Shown: positions 1-5,614, numbered from the stretch's first letter. The stretch: DNA of 8,042 nucleotides from Acidobacteriota bacterium (GCA_022759065.1 JAEMPZ010000132.1:1-8042); one strand, 5' to 3'. Notes: generated from the letters alone by a model not told the origin. Translations and numbers: made by a program.

Positions 1-1
1 C

Positions 2-508
2 AGGCTCGAAAACGATGTTCACGCAACCTACGTTTACACCTACAATTATAATGACTGGGGACCTGGCGCGACCGACGCCGTCCGGCTGCACGCAAACATG
101 ACGGGCTGGGGCCTCAATTTCGGCTTTACAAACGACTTCACCTTCAGCAAGCGCTGGGCACTGGGAACCGGCCTTGAGGTCTCCATGGTTAGAACGACCA
201 ACGACCTGGATCAGAACGAGGTTCTTGATTCTCCATACTACGGCGTCACATACGGCATAACAGGCATTAGCTCTTCGAAGCAGAAGGTTACGCCGGCTCT
301 CAAGATGTACGCCGAGGCGAGGTTGAACTTCAACGACTCATGGTACGTCAAGCTTGGTTACCGGTTTGACTACATCCATGATGCTTTTGGGTATGACTAC
401 ACGGGGACTCCAGATTTCAGCGCCACCGGCTACAACGGCGGCTATTTCCCCACGAATAAGGACGTCACCTTCGACGGCCTCTACTTCACCATCGGCGTCA
501 AGTTCTAA
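2..508 (+). CDS. Outer-membrane beta-barrel protein, C-terminal part (5' end outside window)
   Basis: The reading frame is open from the first bases of the window to TAA at 506-508, so the gene starts upstream; the ATG at 98 is probably internal. The visible 168 residues alternate short amphipathic strands rich in Tyr, Phe, Trp and Gly with polar loops rich in Asn, Asp, Thr and Ser. Examples are the strands around GWGLNFGFTN and YVKLGYRFDY. The protein ends in GLYFTIGVKF, a last strand with terminal Phe, the typical C-terminal signal recognised by the BAM machinery. This is what transmembrane barrel proteins of the outer membrane look like. The substrate or role (porin, decaheme-associated barrel, adhesin and so on) cannot be told from this fragment. 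Two terminators follow, so it is probably the last gene of its transcript. Confidence 0.75.
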   Translation, partial: RLENDVHATYVYTYNYNDWGPGATDAVRLHANMTGWGLNFGFTNDFTFSKRWALGTGLEVSMVRTTNDLDQNEVLDSPYYGVTYGITGISSSKQKVTPALKMYAEARLNFNDSWYVKLGYRFDYIHDAFGYDYTGTPDFSATGYNGGYFPTNKDVTFDGLYFTIGVKF

Positions 509-543
509 AGAAATCCCTGGCGGGATTTCTTAGGTTTCTTTTT
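508..543 (+). terminator. Intrinsic terminator of the barrel gene
   Basis: A perfect 10-bp stem (508-517 with 522-531) closes a TGGC loop and is followed by the T-rich run TTTCTTTTT at 535-543. The hairpin begins on the last base of the stop codon. This fits a rho-independent terminator for plus-strand transcription of the barrel gene. Confidence 0.85.
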
Positions 544-550
544 AATCAGG

Positions 551-586
551 CAACAAAAGGGCCGCCTTCGGGCGGCCCTTTTGTTG
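551..586. terminator. Second, symmetric UUCG-capped terminator hairpin
   Basis: The arms 551-566 and 571-586 are perfectly complementary over 16 bp and close a TTCG tetraloop, a very stable RNA loop. The G/C core (GGGCCGCC) is flanked inside the stem by AAAA on the left and TTTT on the right, so the hairpin can act in either direction. It lies only 7 bp after the T-run of the first terminator. It probably isolates the downstream promoter from read-through. Confidence 0.85.
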
Positions 587-610
587 GGTAATGTCTTTCT
601 CTGGTATAAT
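581..610 (+). promoter_or_regulatory. Sigma70-type promoter for the aminotransferase-dsbD operon
   Basis: TTGTTG at 581-586 (-35) and TATAAT at 605-610 (-10) are 18 bp apart. TGG directly before the -10 makes it an extended -10 element. The -35 box is the last six bases of the right arm of the preceding hairpin. Transcription would start near 617, giving a leader of about 24 nt before the ATG at 641. The boxes match consensus well; activity is inferred. Confidence 0.7.
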
Positions 611-640
611 GCCGGCGCGCCTCAGTGGGGGCGCTTGAAT

Positions 641-1531
641 ATGGAAAAGGCCGCCTTCTGGTGTTGCACCAGCGAAAATAACGAACCCGCCCCAGCGGAG
701 GCCGCGCGGATATCGCCTCTGGACCGTGGCTACTTTGGGGGCGAGTCCGTCTATGAGACGCTCAGAACTTACCATGCCAAGCCTTTCGCCCTTGATGACC
801 ACTTGCGAAGGCTCTGGAGCGGTCTTGAACGGGCGGGGATGCCACTCCCCAACCGGGAAGATTTGAAGAGCGCTATCAATTCTCTCGCCAAAATCCGCGC
901 GCCTGAAGAGTCCTACCTGCGCGTGAACGTGAGCGCGGGGCTAATGACGCCGGGACAGGCCTTTGCGCGGGAAGCAACCCCCCGCTGGGTTGCCTTTTCG
1001 GCGCCTTTGCCTCCTCACGTCGCGGCGGTTTACGAGCGCGGCGTTCGGTGCATCGTCTCTTCGCGGCCCCGCTTTAACCCTGGCGGTTTTGTTCCAGCCG
1101 TCAAGTTTTCTTTCAACGCGGAAATCATCTTTGCCCGCGCCGAGACGGCGCGAAGCGGCGCCTATGAGGCGCTGCTTCTTTCGCCGCAAGGCTTCGTCGC
1201 CGAGGCAAGTTCATCGAACCTGTTTCTCGTTTTCGGGAAGAAGGTCGTGACTCCGGATTTGGCCACCGGCATTTTGGACGGCGTGACGCGGGCAAAGGTC
1301 CTTTCGCTTTGTCCCAAGGCCGGCCTTGAAGTAGAGGAGCGGCGCGTCTTGCCGGAGGAACTTTTCAAGGCCGGCGAGCTGTTTCTAACAGGGACGACTC
1401 GCGAGGTGGTTCCTGTCGTCAGCCTTGGCGGCCAACTCATCGGGCGCGGCGAGCCAGGCATTGTCACCGACCGCCTGCTGGGCCTTTTTCAGGAGTTGGC
1501 CCTGGAATCAACTGCCGGAGGAGATTATTGA
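641..1531 (+). CDS. Class IV PLP-dependent aminotransferase (BCAT / D-amino-acid aminotransferase / aminodeoxychorismate lyase family)
   Basis: A 296-residue fold-type IV PLP enzyme, expected in the cytoplasm. The N-terminal signature SPLDRGYFGGESVYETLR lies at residues 25-42, followed by a KPFALDDHLRRL stretch. K155 in VPAVKFSFN is the expected Schiff-base lysine. The C-terminal half has FVAEASSSNLFLV (185-197; E188 fits the conserved PLP-contacting Glu), GILDGVTR (210-217) and LFLTGTTREVVPV (247-259), all typical of the family. The substrate is not settled. The DRG..GGE.V.ETLR start resembles PabC and D-amino-acid aminotransferases as much as branched-chain ones. The frame is open further upstream to a TTG at 581, but that stretch carries the promoter and hairpin arm, so the ATG at 641 is chosen; the G-run at 627-631 is a weak ribosome site. 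The stop overlaps the dsbD ATG. Confidence 0.85.
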   Translation: MEKAAFWCCTSENNEPAPAEAARISPLDRGYFGGESVYETLRTYHAKPFALDDHLRRLWSGLERAGMPLPNREDLKSAINSLAKIRAPEESYLRVNVSAGLMTPGQAFAREATPRWVAFSAPLPPHVAAVYERGVRCIVSSRPRFNPGGFVPAVKFSFNAEIIFARAETARSGAYEALLLSPQGFVAEASSSNLFLVFGKKVVTPDLATGILDGVTRAKVLSLCPKAGLEVEERRVLPEELFKAGELFLTGTTREVVPVVSLGGQLIGRGEPGIVTDRLLGLFQELALESTAGGDY

Positions 1532-3402
1532 TGAAAGGAATTTCGGCTCTACTTTCCCGCCTTGCCACTGCCACGCTGCTGGCGTCGCTCTTGGTAGCCG
1601 CGCCAACGTTTGGCCGAGGCCCCGCCGAGGAGGGCGAGCCATCCCCTCCCGTCCTCAAGTTTCAGGTCTCCTCCGACCCTTCTCCGCTTTTGGCGCCAGG
1701 CGTTGGCCGACTTCTCTTGAAGATCACCGTTCCTTCCGGCTACCACATTTTCTCCGGCGAAGGCCTTTCAGTGAAAGTCAGGCTGCCGGAGGGAGCCAAA
1801 GCGGGGACGGTTTTGTATCCCAAGGGGACGAAGGAAGAGGATTTTGAAGTATTGCGCCAAAGCGTTGTGGTCGAGATTCCCATTTCGCTTGACAAGGCCG
1901 CGCCAAAAAACATTGATGGCGCGATCTTGGTTGATTGGCAGGGGTGTCAGGATTTCGGGCAGAAGGTCTGCTTTCTTCCCACGACTGACACCGTGAAGTT
2001 CAGCGTCTCCACAAGAGAGGCGAAGGAGGTGGGGGCGCTGACGCAAACGGCGGCCAGGCAGGAGACAACACCCGCGAAGCCGGAAGCTGTTCAGAAAAGC
2101 GCGGAACCTGCCTCAATGGCGCAAGCTCTTCCCGAGGCGGACTTCCTTGAAATTGGCCGCTTCGCCGGTTTCAAAAACACTGGAGATTTCAAATCGTGGC
2201 TTCGCGCGGCGCTAAGCGATAAGAGCCAGGGCGAGGGGGTTGAAGCCAAATTCGCCAGGGCCGCGCGCGAAAACGTGCCCTTGGCGTTGTTGATGGCTTT
2301 CATTTTCGGGGTGCTTTCAAGCCTGACGCCGTGCGTCTATCCGGTCATTCCGATCACCGTCGCCTACATCGGCAGCCGCTCGCAGGGAAAGAAGCGGTCC
2401 CACGGTTTTCTTCTTTCTCTCTGTTTCGTGTTAGGCCTTGCCGTCGTCTACGCGCTTCTCGGCGCGATTTCCGCTAAGGCCGGGGCGGCGTTCGGTTCTC
2501 TGACGCAGAACAGGTGGATTGGACTCGGCGTGGCCGCGCTCTTTTACGCGCTGGCCCTCTCGATGTTCAACCTCTTCGAGTTGCGCACTCCTTCGGCGCT
2601 GGCCAACAGGCTGGAAATGTCCAAGCAGAAAGGAAAGGGCAGGGGCTTTGTCGGCGCATTTTTCATAGGGGCGGTCTCGGGACTCGTGGCAAGCCCCTGC
2701 ATCGGGCCCTTGATCCTCGCCATCCTGGTGGTGGTTGCCTCCACGGGCTCCGTGCTCCTTGGCTTCTTGTACCTTTTCGTCTTCGCGCTCGGGATGGGCC
2801 TTCTGTTCGTTGTGATAGGGACTTTCTCGGGCATCCTCTCCGCCATGCCGAAGTCGGGTGGCTGGATGGACGGCGTCCGAATTTTCTTCGGCGTGCTTAT
2901 TCTCGCTGCCGCTTTCTATTTCGCGGGGCTGTATCTGCCGAGGAACGCGTTCTTCATTATAGGCGGCGCTGCTCTTTGCGCCGTTGTGATGTACCTGCTG
3001 TTCGGCGCGAAGCGCCATTTCTTCTCCGTCCCGGCGAGGATTGCCGCAATCGCCCTCTGCCTGGCCTCCTTCGCGGCGGTATTGCCAACGCTCCCCGAAT
3101 CAGGCAAGGCCGAAAATGGCCAGGCTGCCTGGCGCTCGGATATGGCAGCCGCCTTCTCGGAGGCGAGAGCTTCAGGTAAGCCGGTGCTGATGGATTTCAG
3201 GGCGGATTGGTGCGTTGCCTGCGTCGAACTTGAAAAGAAGACGTGGCCAAGCGCCGAGGTTCAGGAAGCTCTGAAGGGCCTGGTCCCGCTGCGGATGGAC
3301 ATGACCCAGAACAACGAAGCAAACAGGGCGCTTCAGGCCAGATTCCAGGTCAAGGGGCTTCCCACGGTCATTTTGCTTTTGCCGCCGCCGAAGAAGCGAT
3401 GA
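1531..3402 (+). CDS. dsbD: DsbD-type thiol:disulfide interchange protein, C-terminal domain apparently truncated
   Basis: DsbD carries electrons from cytoplasmic thioredoxin across the inner membrane to periplasmic thiol proteins. All three modules are seen in 623 residues. A signal peptide (1-29) leads a periplasmic alpha domain with C139 and C147 in DWQGCQDFGQKVCF. A hydrophobic beta domain (about 250-520, eight likely membrane segments) has C268 in SSLTPCVYPVIP and C390 in ASPCIGPL. A thioredoxin-like gamma domain has WCVAC (C561, C564) and the cis-Pro in GLPTV (P611). A 1-nt overlap with the aminotransferase (TGATG) and GGAGG at 1517-1521, 9 nt before ATG, support this start over the TTG at 1528. 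The protein stops 12 residues after the cis-Pro as LLLPPPKKR, so the last strand and helix of the thioredoxin fold are missing. The -1 frame continues from that point as a helix-like FAAAEEAMKKV. Both redox pairs are intact, so function is possible but uncertain. Confidence 0.92.
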   Translation: MKGISALLSRLATATLLASLLVAAPTFGRGPAEEGEPSPPVLKFQVSSDPSPLLAPGVGRLLLKITVPSGYHIFSGEGLSVKVRLPEGAKAGTVLYPKGTKEEDFEVLRQSVVVEIPISLDKAAPKNIDGAILVDWQGCQDFGQKVCFLPTTDTVKFSVSTREAKEVGALTQTAARQETTPAKPEAVQKSAEPASMAQALPEADFLEIGRFAGFKNTGDFKSWLRAALSDKSQGEGVEAKFARAARENVPLALLMAFIFGVLSSLTPCVYPVIPITVAYIGSRSQGKKRSHGFLLSLCFVLGLAVVYALLGAISAKAGAAFGSLTQNRWIGLGVAALFYALALSMFNLFELRTPSALANRLEMSKQKGKGRGFVGAFFIGAVSGLVASPCIGPLILAILVVVASTGSVLLGFLYLFVFALGMGLLFVVIGTFSGILSAMPKSGGWMDGVRIFFGVLILAAAFYFAGLYLPRNAFFIIGGAALCAVVMYLLFGAKRHFFSVPARIAAIALCLASFAAVLPTLPESGKAENGQAAWRSDMAAAFSEARASGKPVLMDFRADWCVACVELEKKTWPSAEVQEALKGLVPLRMDMTQNNEANRALQARFQVKGLPTVILLLPPPKKR

Positions 3403-3406
3403 AGAA

Positions 3407-3508
3407 AGTGACTGGTGACTAGTGGATAGTGACTTGTGGGCGCAAGGAAACTCGCCTGGCGGCGTATCGCCTGTCTTGCGAGTCACCAATCACCATTCAC
3501 CAATCACA
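3407..3508. repeat. Repeat element A: inverted arrays of 7-bp tandem units
   Basis: The left array (3407-3434) has four 7-bp units: AGTGACT, GGTGACT, AGTGGAT, AGTGACT; a partial fifth, TGTGGGC, follows. The right array (3481-3508) has AGTCACC, AATCACC, ATTCACC, AATCACA, the reverse complement of an RGTGAYT-like unit. The 46-bp core between them begins with TGTGGGC and carries an inner stem, CGCAAG (3441-3446) with CTTGCG (3475-3480), and a small GGCG-TAT-CGCC hairpin (3461-3471). The whole can fold as one long interrupted hairpin in which each unit pairs mainly through GTGA/TCAC. It fills the gap between the convergent dsbD and RNA methyltransferase genes. It could act as a terminator or boundary, but there is no clean T-run on either side. 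Confidence 0.85.
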
Positions 3509-3519
3509 ATCCTTTATCA

Positions 3520-4926
3520 TCAGCATTGGCCGCCAGTTTGCCTAATCAAGAGCACCATCGTCTCCAGGTTGTAGGTCTGGGGGAAAAGATCCCATCCCTG
3601 GATTCGCGATACCCGAAAGCCATGCTCTTTCAGCATAGCCAGGTCTCTGTCAAGCGCGGGCAAGCTGCACGAAATGTAGATGATCCTGTTTGACGCCAGG
3701 CTAGCAACGTTGCCGAGCGCTTCTTTTGCTCCTGTACGCGGAGGATCGAGAACCACCGCGTCGAACTGCTCGCCTCCCGCCACCAACATCGCGGTTTGCT
3801 CCGCGACCTCCCCGGGAACATGCACGATGTTGAGCACGTTTGATTCACGCGCGTTTTCCTTTGCATCCCGATGCGCGATCAAGGAGCCCTCCACGGCCAC
3901 CACCTGTTTGCACCGCGAGGCCATGGGCAGGGAGAAATTCCCTCCACCGGCGTAAAGGTCCAAAACCCTTTCATCGCGCAAAAGAGCTAGCCACTCCAGA
4001 ACGCTTCCGACCAGTTTGCGGTTCATGGCGTAATGGGCCTGGGTAAAGCTCCGCGCGTCGGCGCGAAGGAGGAAGTCTTTGTCCGCGCCCGTCTCCGCCG
4101 TTCCGAGGCTGTAAGTGGTCCACGGGCGGCCAACCTTGGCAATCTCACGCGTCGCGTCGGACGCAGGCGTGGCCAATGCCCCTTGAAACCCAAGCGACTC
4201 GGCAATTTCGCACAGCCTGGACGCTTCCGGTTCACCCCCGTGGTGCAAGCGAAAATGGAGGACGTAGCTTTCCGCGCTGTCGGACCTGTCCATGGTAACG
4301 GACTCAAGCGCCCTGGCGGCCGGCTCCTCCTTGAGCGCCGCGCGAAGTTCCTGGTAGCGAAGGTTGTATGAAGAGTCAAACAGCAGGCAGGTATCCAGGT
4401 TGATAACTCGGTGGCTTTCTTCCTGGAAGAAGCCTATCTTTACGGTTTCCCCGGTGGGATAGACGTGGAATTCCCCTCTGTGGCGGTAGCCCAGAGACGG
4501 CTCGGCGGGAACAATGGGCAGAAGCTCGGCGCCATCCAGGTGGTGCCTAAGCGCCGAGCGAAGAAGCTGCTCTTTAGCGGCCAGTTGGCGTGGATAGGAG
4601 GTGGAGAGCCACTGGCAGCCGCCGCAGTGAGAAAAGAATTTGCACTTTGGCTCCACGCGGTCGGGTGACGGCTTGAGCATTGAAAAGGCCTCGGCTTCGG
4701 CGTAGCTTGTTTTTACGCGCGTCAAGCGCACCAGGAGCTTGTCGCCCGGCACCACCTTGGAAACGAAAATCGCCTTCCCGTCGTGGTGGGCGACGCCCTT
4801 TCCTCCCCAGGCCAGGGACTCGACCTCGACCTCCACCGGCGCTGTTTCGCGCCTATGAGCGAACTTGTGGCCGGATCGCCGTTTCGGGTTGTCTCCACGC
4901 AGCCTCATCAGCGGGTAGGATACCAT
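3520..4926 (-). CDS. rlmD: TrmA/RlmD-family RNA m5U methyltransferase with Fe-S motif
   Basis: Transfers a methyl group from SAM to C5 of a uridine in structured RNA, probably 23S rRNA. From the ATG at 4924-4926 it has 468 residues. A TRAM RNA-binding domain (about 29-84) comes first. Next are four cysteines spaced as in the RumA/RlmD [4Fe-4S] site: C95, C101 and C104 (FSHCGGCQW) plus C180. The SAM motif VLDLYAGGG is at 311-319, DPPR at 374-377, the catalytic Cys C400 in YISC and a base Glu E435 in YNLET. Two family motifs are altered: the usual SCNP reads SCSLP, and the usual FxQxN reads FTQAH. The symbol is by family; the exact target uridine is not known. The open frame extends to 4992, but those 22 codons translate the octamer repeat as Ser/Leu/His/Thr, so they are excluded. 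ATG 4908 is an alternative start. No Shine-Dalgarno precedes either ATG. Confidence 0.88.
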   Translation of the reverse strand: MVSYPLMRLRGDNPKRRSGHKFAHRRETAPVEVEVESLAWGGKGVAHHDGKAIFVSKVVPGDKLLVRLTRVKTSYAEAEAFSMLKPSPDRVEPKCKFFSHCGGCQWLSTSYPRQLAAKEQLLRSALRHHLDGAELLPIVPAEPSLGYRHRGEFHVYPTGETVKIGFFQEESHRVINLDTCLLFDSSYNLRYQELRAALKEEPAARALESVTMDRSDSAESYVLHFRLHHGGEPEASRLCEIAESLGFQGALATPASDATREIAKVGRPWTTYSLGTAETGADKDFLLRADARSFTQAHYAMNRKLVGSVLEWLALLRDERVLDLYAGGGNFSLPMASRCKQVVAVEGSLIAHRDAKENARESNVLNIVHVPGEVAEQTAMLVAGGEQFDAVVLDPPRTGAKEALGNVASLASNRIIYISCSLPALDRDLAMLKEHGFRVSRIQGWDLFPQTYNLETMVLLIRQTGGQC

Positions 4927-4932
4927 AGAGAT

Positions 4933-5048
4933 GGTGAGAGAGTGAGAAGGTGAGAAAGTTAGAGAGTGAGAAAGTGAGAGATGCATTGCCATGCGCGGCA
5001 GTTTAGGGCGCCAACCCTCTCACCCTCTTACCTTCTTACCCTCTCACC
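4933..5048. repeat. Repeat element B: inverted arrays of 8-bp tandem units
   Basis: The left array (4933-4980) has six contiguous units: GGTGAGAG, AGTGAGAA, GGTGAGAA, AGTTAGAG, AGTGAGAA, AGTGAGAG. The right array (5017-5048) has four: CTCTCACC, CTCTTACC, TTCTTACC, CTCTCACC, the reverse complement of the same unit. A 36-bp core (4981-5016) separates them. Pairing the four inner left units with the four right units gives a 32-position stem. In minus-strand RNA 29 of 32 positions pair (24 Watson-Crick, 5 G-U); in plus-strand RNA 26 pair. The pyrimidine arm of the minus transcript ends 6 nt before the methyltransferase ATG at 4926. Confidence 0.9.
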
Positions 5049-5122
5049 TTCCTGTTTTTCCGCGTCACACGTCTTTCGTCTAACGCGATTCATCCTTCAT
5101 GCTTCCTTATGGACAGGGAGGG

Positions 5123-5152
5123 ACCCCCCGGCCGGTTCCCCGGCCGGAAGGT
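5123..5152 (-). other. GNRA-capped RNA hairpin, better on the minus strand
   Basis: Two copies of the palindrome CCGGCCGG (5128-5135 and 5140-5147) flank a 4-nt spacer. In the minus-strand RNA the loop is GGAA, a GNRA tetraloop, and the stem extends to 13 bp through two G-U pairs, then G-C, G-C and A-U. On the plus strand those two G-U positions are C-A mismatches. This favours a structure made in the fmdB-to-methyltransferase transcript. Its function is unknown. Confidence 0.6.
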
Positions 5153-5201
5153 TTAGCCAGCAAGGTAGGATGGTTTATAGGTGGGAAAAGGTTGAGGCAG
5201 G

Positions 5202-5229
5202 TGGCCTCCCGTGGGAGGCCAGCGTTTTT
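5202..5229 (+). terminator. Hairpin with T-run, oriented against the flanking genes
   Basis: A 9-bp perfect inverted repeat (5202-5210 with 5213-5221) around GT is followed after GCG by TTTTT at 5225-5229. This is the layout of a rho-independent terminator for the plus strand. On the minus strand, where fmdB ends at 5254, no T-run follows closely. It may still slow or end fmdB transcription as a plain hairpin, or it may end an unseen plus-strand RNA. Confidence 0.5.
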
Positions 5230-5253
5230 AGGCGGGATACTGTCAGGTAGGAG

Positions 5254-5526
5254 TTATACATCGGTCGAACCTCCGGTTTTAGCCTCGGTTTTTTTTGCCG
5301 CCGAAGCCTTGCCAGTGGCGCTGCCGCTGGAGCTTGCTGCTTTGCTCCGGCGGCCATAATCGGTTACGTACCAGCCACTTCCCTTGAACTGCAAAGCTGG
5401 AACGCTGAAGCATTTGTGGACGGCGCCGCCGCACTTCGGGCAAGCAGTCAACAGCGGGTCGTTGACCCTCTGGAGCTTCTCGAAGCGCTTGTGGCAGGCG
5501 TCGCACTCGTACTCGTAAATCGGCAT
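5254..5526 (-). CDS. FmdB-family zinc-ribbon protein
   Basis: A 90-residue protein of the FmdB/CxxC_CxxC_SSSS regulatory-protein family. It opens with MPIYEYECDAC, the family signature, and has a zinc ribbon made by C8, C11, C29 and C32 (CDAC and CPKC). FKGSGWYVTDYGR (47-59) is also typical, followed by a low-complexity Ser/Ala/Lys/Gly tail. Members are small cytoplasmic proteins, named from a presumed regulator of formamidase; the molecular role is generally not known. The ATG at 5526 is chosen over one three codons upstream because AGGAG (5536-5540, minus strand) is 9 nt from 5526 but directly abuts the other ATG. It is driven by a near-consensus promoter and is divergent from folE. Confidence 0.9.
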   Translation of the reverse strand: MPIYEYECDACHKRFEKLQRVNDPLLTACPKCGGAVHKCFSVPALQFKGSGWYVTDYGRRSKAASSSGSATGKASAAKKTEAKTGGSTDV

Positions 5527-5554
5527 GGCCCGCATCTCCTGCTGCTAGGTGTTA

Positions 5555-5583
5555 AGTATAGGCCGCCGCATGGCTCTTGTCAA
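5555..5583 (-). promoter_or_regulatory. Near-consensus sigma70 promoter of fmdB
   Basis: Read on the minus strand, TTGACA (5578-5583) is a perfect -35 box and TATACT (5555-5560) is the -10 box, 17 bp apart. Transcription would start near 5548, about 22 nt before the fmdB ATG. Confidence 0.8.
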
Positions 5584-5590
5584 GTAGGAG

Positions 5591-5596
5591 TATAAT
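5591..5596 (+). promoter_or_regulatory. Possible -10 box for folE
   Basis: TATAAT lies here, about 19 nt before the folE ATG, which would give a leader of about 12 nt that just includes the GGAGG ribosome site at 5605-5609. No good -35 box sits 16-18 bp upstream; TTGTCA at 5577-5582 is only 8 bp away. Use of this site would need an activator or tolerate a poor -35. Confidence 0.4.
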
Positions 5597-5614
5597 AACC
5601 ACTTGGAGGAGTGG

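Larger units (their letters stand above)
4927..5253 (-). other. Non-coding interval between fmdB and the RNA methyltransferase, rich in hairpins
   Basis: No convincing gene is found in these 327 bp. In the direction of the flanking minus-strand genes it contains, in order: a 9-bp hairpin (5202-5221), a 13-bp GNRA-capped hairpin (5123-5152), a weak stem CGCGT/ACGCG with an inner ACG/CGT (5061-5087), and the octamer repeat element (4933-5048). No good promoter for the methyltransferase was spotted, so it may be read from fmdB, making this an intercistronic leader. That role is inference. Confidence 0.5.

Noticed and set aside
2431..3018. A 195-residue open frame on the minus strand inside dsbD
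   Set aside because: It is the complement of the dsbD membrane segments, which gives a very hydrophilic Glu/Arg/His-rich product. No ribosome site or family motif was seen, and dsbD is certain here.
3407..3508. The heptamer arrays as a CRISPR
   Set aside because: The units are 7 bp with no spacers, and they switch orientation across the core; no cas gene is present.
3407..3520. Element A as an ordinary intrinsic terminator for both convergent genes
   Set aside because: There is no T-run after the stem on either strand and the stem is interrupted about every 7 bp; termination is still possible but not shown.
4927..4992. An N-terminal extension of the methyltransferase to 4992
   Set aside because: The extra 22 codons are only the octamer array read as Ser/Leu/His/Thr, unlike any TRAM-domain N-terminus.
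4981..5250. An 89-residue plus-strand open frame in the gap between the methyltransferase and fmdB
   Set aside because: Its first part is a translation of the octamer repeats (Ser/Leu/Thr/Pro) and the rest crosses hairpins. There is no ribosome site and no likeness to a known family.
5100..5253. A known riboswitch, SRP RNA or similar in the gap
   Set aside because: I compared the sequence from memory with SRP RNA and cyclic-di-GMP riboswitch core motifs and found none; only generic hairpins remain.
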